From: UBA1046 sp012511325
Lineage (GTDB): Bacteria > Bacillota > Clostridia > Saccharofermentanales > DTU023
NCBI GenBank assembly: GCA_050951925.1
Contig: JBMNJZ010000001.1
Span: 558,001-622,000 of the forward strand
Direction: 5' to 3'
DNA: 64,000 nucleotides
Below are positions 8,991 to 16,529 of this stretch, in pieces. The translations under genes were made by a program, and so were the position numbers. Every line of letters begins with the position of its first letter. The stretch's first letter is position 1. The notes below the pieces were generated by a model. It saw nothing but the letters and a program-made list of their open reading frames with translations. It was not told the DNA's origin and did not search any database.

Positions 8991-10405
8991 CCGAGGAGGT
9001 GTATGACCAGAAGCCATCCGACGCTCAGACCGATCAATATCAATTGCAAAGGCAGCGTCCATTTGAGCCATTTGGGATAACTGACGACGGACAAGCCCAG
9101 GGCGATCATCAGCGCGGCGTTGGTCGGATACAGGAGGTTGCTGAAACCGTCGCCGAAGAGATAGGCCTGAACTGCTACCTGCCGGTGCAGCCCGAGGAAA
9201 TCCGTCAGCGGCAGCACCAGCGGCAACATCAGAAAAGCCTTGGCCGAGCCGGAGCTGATGAAGAAATTCATCACGAGCACCATCAGGTAAAGAAGGAGCA
9301 GGCCGCCGACAGCAGACAGTCCCTCAAAACGCGTGGACACCTCATAAAGCAGATAGTCCATGACAAGAGAGCGCGTCATGATGAGCTTGATGCTCATCGC
9401 CATCAGGATCAGCAGGATCGCAGGAGCTACACCGCCCATGCCGCGCAGGAAGGCTTTGCCGGCTTCTTTGAAGCTCATGACGCGGCTTATCAGCACACTC
9501 GCGAACGCCAGCGCGACGAAGAGCAGGGCGATCAGCGGGAAGAGGATGGACGAGAGTGCGGGGATGAAGAATCCTGCGATGAGCAGAAGAGGCAAGAAGA
9601 TAAGCCCCATGCCGAAGATCTTCAGACCGCGGTCAACACCCGGTTCATACGTCAAATCATAGGAGACGGAAGCCTCTTGGTCTTCTTCGTAGACGGAAGA
9701 CAGGCTGGGGTTTTTCTCGATCTTTTTGACGTAACGAAGCAGGAAAAGCTGCAAAATCACGTACACGGAGGCGAAGATCAATACGCGCAGGCCGATGGCA
9801 GAGAACGCTGACAGTCCGGCGAGTTGCTGCGCTACTCCTACCGTGAACGGATTGATCGTCGCCGCGCCAAACCCGAGACCGGAAGAAAGAAGGCTCATGC
9901 CGAGTCCCGTCATCGAGTCCCACCCGAGTCGCCTGGAGAGGGCGATGCAGAACGGAACCATGATAATCAGCTCTTCAAAAATCCCGAAGACTGATCCGAA
10001 GAGCATGAAGAAGAGGCTGACCAGCATGAGCAGACGGTAGCGCGAGGCGTGGAAACGTTTCGTGATGCGGTCCATCAGCCGCGCGACCATGCCGCAGGAG
10101 AGCAGAATTGTGAAGCTTCCCCCGATGAGAAGGAGAAAAATGAGAATCACGCCGACGATGGCGGCGTCATCCGACAGAAATACCTCAAACGGAGCGGTCA
10201 GAAAACGCCACAGGGGGATTTTCGGCTTTTCCGTCAGTTGAAATGTGCCGGCGACAATCCGCTCTTGCCCGTCAACTGTTTCCCGGCTGAACGATCCTGA
10301 AGGAAGCGCGTAAGAAAGCACGGTTGCCAAAATCATGAGCGCGAGCAGAACCGACAGGGAAAGGATAAAAGAGCGTTTACCGATCTTAATCGATTGTTGA
10401 TTCAT
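8975..10405 (-). CDS. YfcC/DcuC-type membrane carrier
   Basis: A 476-residue polytopic membrane protein with about 12 hydrophobic segments. The pattern matches YfcC-family (DcuC superfamily) carriers: an N-terminal segment ending in YALPSGSF, the loop GMVARLMDRITKRF, the re-entrant-like GLGFGAATINPFTVGVAQ, and a C-terminal FGDGFSNLLYPTNAALMIAL. These families move C4-dicarboxylates, arginine, or acyl-amino acids and peptides; the substrate here cannot be read from sequence. The start ATG follows GGGGGAGG. Pairing with an M20 peptidase is common for this family and points to a peptide or N-acyl amino acid. Confidence 0.85.
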   Translation of the reverse strand: MNQQSIKIGKRSFILSLSVLLALMILATVLSYALPSGSFSRETVDGQERIVAGTFQLTEKPKIPLWRFLTAPFEVFLSDDAAIVGVILIFLLLIGGSFTILLSCGMVARLMDRITKRFHASRYRLLMLVSLFFMLFGSVFGIFEELIIMVPFCIALSRRLGWDSMTGLGMSLLSSGLGFGAATINPFTVGVAQQLAGLSAFSAIGLRVLIFASVYVILQLFLLRYVKKIEKNPSLSSVYEEDQEASVSYDLTYEPGVDRGLKIFGMGLIFLPLLLIAGFFIPALSSILFPLIALLFVALAFASVLISRVMSFKEAGKAFLRGMGGVAPAILLILMAMSIKLIMTRSLVMDYLLYEVSTRFEGLSAVGGLLLLYLMVLVMNFFISSGSAKAFLMLPLVLPLTDFLGLHRQVAVQAYLFGDGFSNLLYPTNAALMIALGLSVVSYPKWLKWTLPLQLILIGLSVGWLLVIHLLGAGLF

Positions 10406-10546
10406 GGGGTACCTCCCCCGGACATCTTTTCCTTACTATAACCTAATTAACTGATCTTGGGCAGAGTTTTGCGATCGGGATCTTAACGGCGCAGCGCCGG
10501 GCGGATATTGGCATCAATTTAGTATCGCGGTCACAGAAAAGCAAAA

Positions 10547-10572
10547 GCCCTGCAACCAAGAGGTTACAGGGC
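10547..10572 (-). terminator. Stem-loop, probable terminator on the minus strand
   Basis: An 11-bp stem with one mismatch, GCCCTGCAACC against GGTTACAGGGC, and an AAGA loop. Read on the minus strand it is followed by TTTTGCTTTTCT, as in an intrinsic terminator. Confidence 0.5.
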
Positions 10573-10624
10573 ATTTTGGCATCGTACAGCAAAACTAACA
10601 CAATCCACTTGAAAGTATGCCATA

Positions 10625-10700
10625 GGTGCATTTAGGTGCAAAACTGAAAATCGGGTGCACCCCTCAGTTTTCGGTGCATTCGATGTTACGACAGGGTGCA
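10625..10700. repeat. Cluster of five GGTGCA words with inverted repeat
   Basis: GGTGCA occurs at 10625, 10635, 10654, 10673 and 10695. The third copy is part of the palindrome GGTGCACC. The 8-bp inverted repeat AAAACTGA/TCAGTTTT encloses that central copy. This could be a protein-binding array or the scar of a mobile element; nothing here decides between them. Confidence 0.5.
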
Positions 10701-10723
10701 TGATCCTAGCGGACAACATTATA

Positions 10724-10757
10724 CAAGGGGAGCCAAATCAGTTTTCAGCTCCCCTTG
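10724..10757 (-). terminator. Hairpin after the surface protein gene
   Basis: A perfect 10-bp stem CAAGGGGAGC/GCTCCCCTTG with a 14-base loop, 33 bases past the stop of the surface protein gene. The T-run is poor on the minus strand (TATAATGTT), so it may act as an mRNA 3'-end stabiliser as well as a terminator. Confidence 0.55.
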
Positions 10758-10789
10758 ATTAAGTCTTTCTCTTAATAGTCGGATTTGAT

Positions 10790-13700
10790 CTAATCCCTTT
10801 GCCTAAATTTTTTCTTGCGCAGTGCTAACAGTAATCCGCCAGCAGTTAAGAGCATAAGGCTTGACCATAAGTAGATTTCGCTGTTCTCTCCTGTTTTCGG
10901 TTTAGCATCGCCGGGTTTAGTTTCTTGTTCGGTTTTCTGAGCAGTTTCTGCTTTGATTTCTATATTGCCGTAGGCAGATCCTGATGCGGAAACAATTTCC
11001 ACCGGGTGATTACCTACAGACAAGGTCTCAAGGAAGGCAGGTTTGAAGGTAACAACCGTCGAGCCTTCTTTGGCGTCATAGTTGGATTCATCAACCACCT
11101 TATTGTCTACCTTGACATGTAGGAAGTCTTTAAACTCAGCACTTGAAGTGAAGCCGGCGGGCTTGTTTGAACCCTTGGTCCATGCCGGAGGTTGTTTAGT
11201 CATTTTGACTCCGGAAGAGTTGCCCGGATCGGTTCCGGTCGGTTCGGTCCCGGTTGGATTAGTCGACTCCGTACCCGTCGGCTCGGTTCCGGACGAAGTT
11301 GTGGGCGTAGACGTAGACGTCGTAGTGGGAGTGGTCGTGGAGGTCGTAGTGGGCCCGCTTGGCTCTGTTCCGGACGAAGTTGTGGACGTAGACGTAGACG
11401 TCGTAGTGGGAGTGGTCGTGGGGGTCGTAGTGGGCCCGCTTGGCTCTGTTCCGGACGAAGTTGTGGGCGTAGACGTAGACGTCGTAGTGGGAGTGGTCGT
11501 GGAGGTCGTAGTGGGCCCGCTTGGCTCGGTTCCGGACGAAGTTGTGGGCGTAGACGTAGATGTCGTAGTGGGAGTGGTCGTGGGGGTCGTAGTGGGCCCG
11601 CTTGGCTCGGTTCCGGACGAAGTTGTGGGCGTAGACGTAGATGTCGTAGTGGGAGTGGTTGGGGGGGTCGTAGTGGGCCCGCTTGGCTCGGTTCCGGACG
11701 AAGTTGTGGGCGTAGACGTAGATGTCGTAGTGGGAGTGGTTGGGGGGGTCGTAGTGGGCCCGCTTGGCTCGGTTCCGGACGAAGTTGTGGACGTAGATGT
11801 AGACGTCGTAGTGGGAGTGGTCGGGGAGGTCGGATCGGACTGTGTCGGAACGGTTACGGTTGCAGTACCGGATTTAGTGCTGTCGCCATTTGAAGTTGCT
11901 TTTACGGTTAATGTGGCCGCGTTTTCATCTGCGGCTACGGTAAGCACGCCGCTGTCGGAGATTGTCGTTCCGGAGGAGTTTTTGCCTTCAACCGACCATG
12001 TAACCGTGTCGTTATACGCTCCCGTGCCTGTCACGGTTGCGGTGAAACTCTGTGTTTGACCAGTTTCTACACTTACCGTATCAGGAGCAACCGCGACGGA
12101 AGTGATGGTATACACCGCTTCAAAAGCACCGATGTCTAAACCTGCGCCCTGCGGTCTGGTCGTGCCAAGCTGATCCTTATTGGGAACCTTAACGCCGTTA
12201 CCAATATCTTCTCCGACGGGCAGTCCTTTATCTATTGCCGCGCTGCCGGTGCCCAACTTATAAATGTAGACTTTAACGGGGTCCGTTTTGGGCGCTAAAT
12301 CCGCGTCAACCCCGTTCAGCAGAGGATTGGTTTGAATGAGATCCTCTATGTTTTCATTCGCCTCGTCTACAAGTATATAGGCTTCGACCACGCAGTTTTT
12401 CACGGTGAGGGTACTGCCGTTCTGAAAGATGTCCGGAGCGTCGCTTCCGTCTAGGGCGGTGTTACCCCACAGGATCGTGTTTGCCAGTGTCGGATTGGCG
12501 TCTATGTTGAACATCCCACAGCCGTTAATCGCCTTGTTGCCGGAGAAGGTGCAGTTTACCACCGTCGGGCTGGAGTCATAGTTTTGCATCCCGCCGCCGT
12601 TATAATTCGCCGTGTTGCCTGAAAAGGTGCAGTTCACTACCGTCGAGTGGGATTTATCGTTGTTGCGCATCCCGCCGCCAATATCCGCCGTGTTGCCAGA
12701 GAAGGTGCAGTTTAACACCGTCGGGCTGGAATTATGGTTTTGCATCCCGCCGCCATTAAGCGCCGTGTTGCCGGAGAAGGTGCAGTTCTCCACCCTCGGG
12801 CTGCTCGTGCCGAAGGGATTATCCAGCCCGTTATACATCCCGCCGCCATTATAACGCGCCGTGTTGCCGGAGAAGGTGCAGTTTACCACCGTCGGGCTGG
12901 AGTTATTGTTGAACATCCCGCCGCCGTTGCTGTCACAGTCGCCGTAAGGGTCATTTGCGTTCCCACCCGTCACGGTGAAACCGTCCAGACGCGTGTCGTC
13001 GGGTGTTGCACCCGACCCGCCCGTCACGACATGATAGACATTGCCTTGGCCGTCCAGGATGGTCACGTTATCAACCCAGTTGCGGTCGGATAGGCTCGCC
13101 TCTCCCCCGGCGAAGCCGCCGTAGACCTTGACGCCTCTCTTCAAAGTGAAGGTATCCGTTTTGTCGGTGCCCGGAGTATAAGTCCCCTTAGCCACCCAGA
13201 TTTCATGGCCTTCTTGGGCTTTGTTATTCATTACGTCGTTCAAGTTCGACGAGGCATTGCCCCAGCTCTTGCCGTCCTGATTTCCTGCCCCGTTCTGTGT
13301 TACATACCACGTCTTTGTCGGCTCTGCGATATCAGCTTCAAAAGCACCGATGTCTACATGTGCGCCCTGCGGTCTGACCGTGCCACGCTGATCCTTGTCG
13401 GGAACCTCGACGCCAGAGCCTGCCACTACTTCCGTGCCGACGGGCAGTCCTCTATCTATCGCCGAGCTGCCGGTGGCCAATCCATAAATATACACATCAG
13501 CAGGAGTCGCAGGGGCGCCGCCCGTCTTATTCAATGCTTTCAGCTTGGGGGCATCCTTAATGAGGTCTTGCTTGATCAAATCCTGATCCTGAATGTTTAT
13601 GAATTTGCACTTGCTGTCCACATCGACCACGCAGTTTTTCAGGGTGAGGGTACTGCCGTTCTGATAGATGTCCGGAGCGCCGCTTTCGTTTCGGGCGGTG

Positions 13701-14632
13701 TTGCCCCACAGGATCGTGTTTGCCAGTGTCGGATTGGCGTATAAGTTGAATATCCCGCCGCCAGTATTCGCCGTGTTGCCGGAGAAGGTGCAGTTTACCA
13801 CCGTTGGGTTGGAGGAGTTATAGTTTTGCATCCCGCCGCCATTATGATCCGCCGTGTTGCCGGAAAAGGTGCAGTTTACCACCGTCGGGCTGGAGTTCTC
13901 GTTGTACATTCCGCCGCCAGTACTCGCCCTGTTGCCGGAGAAGGTGCAGTTTACCACCGTTGGGTTGGAGGAGTTATTGTTTTGCATCCCGCCGCCATTA
14001 CTCGCACTGTTGCCTGAAAAGGTGCAGTTCACCACCGTCGGGCTGGAGTTATTGTTATCCATCCCGCCGCCGTTATAAATCACCGTGTTGCCGGAGAAGG
14101 TGCAGTTCGCCACCGTCGGGCTGGAGTTATTGTTGTACATTCCGCCGCCTTGTAGGCCCGATTCGATGTGTTCAGCGTTATCTGCGTTCCCACCCGTCAC
14201 GGTAAAACCGTCCAGACGCGTGTCGTCGGGAGTCGCATCCGACCCGCCCGTCACGACGTGTAAGTTCACATCATTGCCGCTCAAGGTGGTCACGTTATCA
14301 ACCCAGTTGCGGTCGGATAGGCTCGTCTCTCCCCCGGCGAAGCCGCCGTAGACCTTGACGCCTTTCTTCAAAGTGAAGGTATCCGTTTCGCCGGTGCCCG
14401 GAGTATAAGTCCCCTTAGCCACCCAGATTTCATGGCCATTTTGGGCTTTGTTATCCATTACGTCTTTCAGGTTCGGCGAGGCATTGGCCCAGTTTGAGCC
14501 GTCCTGATCTCCTGCCCCGTTCTGTGTTACGTACCATGTCGTCGTCGGTTCTGCGATAACCATCTCCGGCAAGAGCATCAGGCACATACATAGCGCCAGC
14601 AATGCTGAAAATGTCCTTTTTTTCATTTTCAT
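10790..14632 (-). CDS. Large sortase-anchored surface protein with two beta-helix domains and a Thr/Ser-rich repeat stalk
   Basis: A predicted cell-wall adhesin or surface enzyme of about 1280 residues. Order: signal peptide (to about 29); two copies of a roughly 400-residue module, each opening with TWYVTQNGAG and a HEIWVAKGTYTPGT segment, then right-handed beta-helix coils with the phrase VVNCTFSGNTA and GGGM; an Ig-like Big_2-type domain (about 845-925); a Thr/Ser/Pro stalk with seven 27-residue repeats (about 930-1117); a small beta domain; then KPKTGE, a hydrophobic segment and RKKKFRQRD, a variant LPXTG sortase signal. Three ATG codons (14638, 14632, 14626) are spaced by 6 bases; 14632 has the best distance to AGAGGA. 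The ligand is unknown. No sortase gene lies in the window. Confidence 0.88.
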   Translation of the reverse strand: MKMKKRTFSALLALCMCLMLLPEMVIAEPTTTWYVTQNGAGDQDGSNWANASPNLKDVMDNKAQNGHEIWVAKGTYTPGTGETDTFTLKKGVKVYGGFAGGETSLSDRNWVDNVTTLSGNDVNLHVVTGGSDATPDDTRLDGFTVTGGNADNAEHIESGLQGGGMYNNNSSPTVANCTFSGNTVIYNGGGMDNNNSSPTVVNCTFSGNSASNGGGMQNNNSSNPTVVNCTFSGNRASTGGGMYNENSSPTVVNCTFSGNTADHNGGGMQNYNSSNPTVVNCTFSGNTANTGGGIFNLYANPTLANTILWGNTARNESGAPDIYQNGSTLTLKNCVVDVDSKCKFINIQDQDLIKQDLIKDAPKLKALNKTGGAPATPADVYIYGLATGSSAIDRGLPVGTEVVAGSGVEVPDKDQRGTVRPQGAHVDIGAFEADIAEPTKTWYVTQNGAGNQDGKSWGNASSNLNDVMNNKAQEGHEIWVAKGTYTPGTDKTDTFTLKRGVKVYGGFAGGEASLSDRNWVDNVTILDGQGNVYHVVTGGSGATPDDTRLDGFTVTGGNANDPYGDCDSNGGGMFNNNSSPTVVNCTFSGNTARYNGGGMYNGLDNPFGTSSPRVENCTFSGNTALNGGGMQNHNSSPTVLNCTFSGNTADIGGGMRNNDKSHSTVVNCTFSGNTANYNGGGMQNYDSSPTVVNCTFSGNKAINGCGMFNIDANPTLANTILWGNTALDGSDAPDIFQNGSTLTVKNCVVEAYILVDEANENIEDLIQTNPLLNGVDADLAPKTDPVKVYIYKLGTGSAAIDKGLPVGEDIGNGVKVPNKDQLGTTRPQGAGLDIGAFEAVYTITSVAVAPDTVSVETGQTQSFTATVTGTGAYNDTVTWSVEGKNSSGTTISDSGVLTVAADENAATLTVKATSNGDSTKSGTATVTVPTQSDPTSPTTPTTTSTSTSTTSSGTEPSGPTTTPPTTPTTTSTSTPTTSSGTEPSGPTTTPPTTPTTTSTSTPTTSSGTEPSGPTTTPTTTPTTTSTSTPTTSSGTEPSGPTTTSTTTPTTTSTSTPTTSSGTEPSGPTTTPTTTPTTTSTSTSTTSSGTEPSGPTTTSTTTPTTTSTSTPTTSSGTEPTGTESTNPTGTEPTGTDPGNSSGVKMTKQPPAWTKGSNKPAGFTSSAEFKDFLHVKVDNKVVDESNYDAKEGSTVVTFKPAFLETLSVGNHPVEIVSASGSAYGNIEIKAETAQKTEQETKPGDAKPKTGENSEIYLWSSLMLLTAGGLLLALRKKKFRQRD
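11287..11853 (-). repeat. Seven 81-bp tandem repeats in the surface protein stalk
   Basis: The sequence TTCCGGACGAAGTTGTG (plus strand) recurs at 11287, 11368, 11449, 11530, 11611, 11692 and 11773, exactly 81 bases apart. Each unit encodes 27 residues of the type SSGTEPSGPTTT plus Thr/Ser/Pro text. Units differ by a few bases only, so copy number can change by recombination or slippage without breaking the frame. Confidence 0.95.
12400..14200 (-). repeat. Beta-helix coil repeats and internal module duplication
   Basis: The coding phrase for VVNCTFSGNTA with GGGM(Y/Q)N recurs about a dozen times across this stretch, in two blocks separated by a duplicated module start near 13310. The two roughly 400-residue modules are near copies, so an internal gene duplication is clear. 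Confidence 0.85.
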
Positions 14633-14638
14633 TTTCAT

Positions 14639-14944
14639 ATTCCTCTTATTATGTTTATATTCCTCTTACGATATCTCGTTTTTACGACCCATCAAATGCG
14701 ACTATTAGTCTTGAATTTTTTAATTGTACAACTTTTCTCTTTTAATATAAACTTTTTTATTTAGTATTAATTTGCAGATTTGAGAGCCACCTGAATATAG
14801 ATCACTGCTTTTCATGTAGATAGTTTCGGGATGATATCAAACAGTCGAAATCTGGGCTCGTTTAGAGCAGAATATCGCTTTTTGCACCATTTCGCTTATT
14901 TTGGCATTCTCTTAAAACCTTGATTCATCAATGTTTCAAAGCAT
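14639..14944. other. AT-rich gap upstream of the surface protein gene
   Basis: About 300 bases with no supportable gene. It contains a short direct repeat TATTCCTCTTA (just before the start) and a candidate promoter for the surface protein gene. Nothing else was recognised. Confidence 0.5.
14723..14751 (-). promoter_or_regulatory. Candidate sigma-A promoter of the surface protein gene
   Basis: On the minus strand TTTATA (14751-14746), 17 bases, then TACAAT (14728-14723). Predicted transcription would start near 14716 and give a leader of about 80 bases. Confidence 0.4.
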
Positions 14945-14986
14945 AAAAAAGACGACTGGCGGATTGTATCCGTTTTGTCGTCTTTT
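14945..14986 (-). terminator. Intrinsic terminator of the tRNA operon
   Basis: On the minus strand AAAAGACGAC pairs with GTCGTCTTTT, with an inner stem CGGAT/ATCCG, and the 3' arm runs into a T-tract. It starts directly after the CCA end of tRNA-Phe. Confidence 0.85.
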
Positions 14987-15062
14987 TGGTGCCCAGAGTC
15001 GGAATCGAACCAACGACACGTGGATTTTCAGTCCACTGCTCTACCGACTGAGCTATCTGGGC
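14987..15062 (-). tRNA. tRNA-Phe (GAA)
   Basis: A 76-base cloverleaf on the minus strand. Acceptor stem GCCCAGA/TCTGGGC, anticodon loop CTGAAAA with anticodon GAA, T-loop GGTTCGATTCC, discriminator A and an encoded CCA. It forms one transcript with the tRNA-Asp gene upstream. Confidence 0.96.
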
Positions 15063-15068
15063 AATAAA

Positions 15069-15090
15069 TCGCCGGTCTCATGACCGGCGA
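15069..15090 (-). other. Hairpin spacer between the two tRNA genes
   Basis: A perfect 9-bp stem TCGCCGGTC-TCAT-GACCGGCGA fills the spacer. It probably helps separate the tRNA precursors during processing (inference). Confidence 0.6.
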
Positions 15091-15092
15091 TC

Positions 15093-15169
15093 TGGCGACG
15101 CAGATGGGGCTCGAACCCACGACCTCCAGCGTGACAGGCTGGCATTCTAACCAACTGAACTACTGCGCC
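15093..15169 (-). tRNA. tRNA-Asp (GTC)
   Basis: A 77-base cloverleaf on the minus strand. Acceptor GGCGCAG/CTGCGTC (one G-U), anticodon stem CCAGC/GCTGG with loop CTGTCAC and anticodon GTC, T-loop GGTTCGAGCCC, discriminator G and an encoded CCA. Confidence 0.96.
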
Positions 15170-15203
15170 GTAACACTGCAATGCCTATCGCAAGTGCTTA
15201 GCT

Positions 15204-15232
15204 ATAATATCAGAGCTTTAAATCCAAGTCAA
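15204..15232 (-). promoter_or_regulatory. Sigma-A promoter of the tRNA operon
   Basis: On the minus strand TTGACT (15232-15227), a 17-base spacer, TATTAT (15209-15204), placed 35 bases before the tRNA-Asp 5' end. This is a near-consensus match. Confidence 0.8.
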
Positions 15233-15267
15233 CTTTGATCGGAAATTATGGGCATAGCACTTAACCA

Positions 15268-15303
15268 ATATTTTACCCGATATTTTACCCGGATATTATT
15301 CGG
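15268..15303 (+). promoter_or_regulatory. Triple direct repeat, candidate operator of the phosphonate operon
   Basis: ATATTTTACCCG occurs at 15268 and again at 15280, and a degenerate third copy ATATTATTCGG at 15293. The spacing of 12-13 bases is about one helical turn, as in sites for PhoP/PhoB-type regulators that bind direct repeats. A TATAAT lies at 15321-15326, just downstream. The regulator is unknown. Confidence 0.5.
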
Positions 15304-15350
15304 ACTTGTCATGGCGGTTTTATAATCAAGACGGTCTTATACCAAGTCCG
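15301..15350 (+). promoter_or_regulatory. -10 box flanked by an inverted repeat upstream of the phosphonate operon
   Basis: CGGACTTG (15301-15308) and CAAGTCCG (15343-15350) are perfect inverted copies enclosing TATAAT at 15321-15326. No convincing -35 box was seen, which would suit activator-dependent expression. Confidence 0.45.
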
Positions 15351-15377
15351 TAATGAATTACAAGGAGATAGTGAGAA

Positions 15378-16487
15378 ATGCAGAAAAACAAAATTTCAAT
15401 AATAATTTCATCACTTTTGCTCGTGGCTATTTCGATTATGATCGTAGGCATAGCCGCTTGCACTTCAAACCAAACCGAAAACACTACCGCAGCTAAAAAC
15501 GCGGAAAACAACAATACCCCCGCAGCCCAGGATACTGAAGGACCGAAAGCGAATACAAAACCAATCGTTGTAACCTGGTATCCGAATGAATCATCTAACA
15601 CTCATGATCAAGTGCGCGCGGAAGTCGGCAGATTAATTAAGCAGGCTACCGGCAGGGAGGTCGAGCACAAACTGACGACCGACTACACGATAGCCATTGA
15701 AGCAATCGCGAGCGGATCGGCCGATATCGCTATTGCGATGGGCGCAGTCGGATATATAGAGGCCAAGGACCGCAATCCGGAGATTGATGTTCTGTTTGTT
15801 AACAGCGACGAGAATTGGAAATTAGACGGGGCCAAATATTTTGCCTGGCTGTGCGTACCCGCGGAAGAGGCAGACCAATATAAAAGCGGCGACACATACT
15901 CCATCGACAATATAAAAGGGAAAAAGATGTCCTTTGTTTCCAACAGCTCTACTTCCGGATTCAGAGTTCCTACTTCCTCGATTATCTCTCATTTTGCGGG
16001 TGACAACCTGGATGAAGACAAATTGATTGAAGGCGGTCCCGGCATGTTCTTCAGCGAGGTGTACTTCGGAGGCTCTCACCAGGGTTCAGCCGTTAATTTG
16101 CTCAGCGGCAATGCCGATGTTGCAGCTTTCTGCGATATCGAAGTACAGCCGTATGTAGAAGCCAAAACCGGAGACGAAAGCACAGTCGGTTCGGTTTATA
16201 CCGTAAGAGAAGGCGCCGATGCCCCCTTCGACCAATATGTGGGGAGGGACTTCACGATAATAGCGTCTACTCCTGTTTTTAACGGTCCGAATGTATATAA
16301 TCCGAAAAATTTGAGCGCGGAAGAGATAAAAGCGATTCAGGATTTGTTTACCTCGGAAGAAGTCGCGAGCAACGAGATACTGTTTTATGACGACAGCGTC
16401 GAAGGCGCGGTGGGATTGTACAAAAAATCTAAGAGTTACGGCTTTGTTCTCACGAGCGATTCATGGTACGACCCGTATCGCAAATAG
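15378..16487 (+). CDS. phnD: Phosphonate ABC transporter substrate-binding lipoprotein (PhnD-like)
   Basis: An extracellular lipoprotein that captures phosphonates for import. The signal peptide ends at Cys28 (VGIAAC). A Thr/Asn/Ala-rich linker of about 30 residues precedes the binding domain, which reads PIVVTWYPNESSNTHDQVRAE and, later, SADIAIAMGAVGYIEA, as in the PhnD/PhnD-like family. AAGGAG lies 10 bases before the ATG. The next genes encode PhnC and two PhnE proteins, and the operon ends with a 2-aminoethylphosphonate (AEP) degradation fusion, so AEP is the probable ligand (inference). Confidence 0.88.
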   Translation: MQKNKISIIISSLLLVAISIMIVGIAACTSNQTENTTAAKNAENNNTPAAQDTEGPKANTKPIVVTWYPNESSNTHDQVRAEVGRLIKQATGREVEHKLTTDYTIAIEAIASGSADIAIAMGAVGYIEAKDRNPEIDVLFVNSDENWKLDGAKYFAWLCVPAEEADQYKSGDTYSIDNIKGKKMSFVSNSSTSGFRVPTSSIISHFAGDNLDEDKLIEGGPGMFFSEVYFGGSHQGSAVNLLSGNADVAAFCDIEVQPYVEAKTGDESTVGSVYTVREGADAPFDQYVGRDFTIIASTPVFNGPNVYNPKNLSAEEIKAIQDLFTSEEVASNEILFYDDSVEGAVGLYKKSKSYGFVLTSDSWYDPYRK

Positions 16488-16529
16488 CGCAAGCAGATTG
16501 ATTTGAAGACAAGAAGACATTATTGATAA

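Larger units (their letters stand above)
10443..10789. other. Gene-free gap with hairpins and GGTGCA cluster
   Basis: About 350 bases without a supportable gene. It contains the hairpin at 10547-10572, a cluster of five GGTGCA words (10625-10700), the inverted repeat AAAACTGA/TCAGTTTT (10640-10647, 10664-10671) and the terminator-like stem at 10724-10757. A 62-residue open frame on the minus strand overlaps these repeats and looks like chance. Confidence 0.6.

Noticed and set aside
7963..10300. Long plus-strand frames opposite the M20 peptidase and YfcC genes
   Set aside because: They are Arg/Gln/His-rich antisense readings of well-supported genes and lack start signals.
10443..10631. A 62-codon open frame on the minus strand
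   Set aside because: No ribosome binding site or recognisable domain, and it runs across the terminator-like hairpin at 10547-10572.
11287..11853. Regular repeats that could suggest a CRISPR array
   Set aside because: Units of 81 bases are directly adjacent, without variable spacers, in frame with the surface protein; no cas genes are nearby.
11082..12059. A 325-codon open frame on the plus strand opposite the surface protein, rich in Val/Asp
   Set aside because: It is the antisense reading of the 81-bp stalk repeats; its repeat text mirrors the Thr/Ser codons of the real gene and it has no start signals or domain.
14987..15169. tRNA 3' ends as an attachment site of an integrated element
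   Set aside because: No repeat of the tRNA 3' ends was noticed elsewhere in the window and no integrase gene is present.
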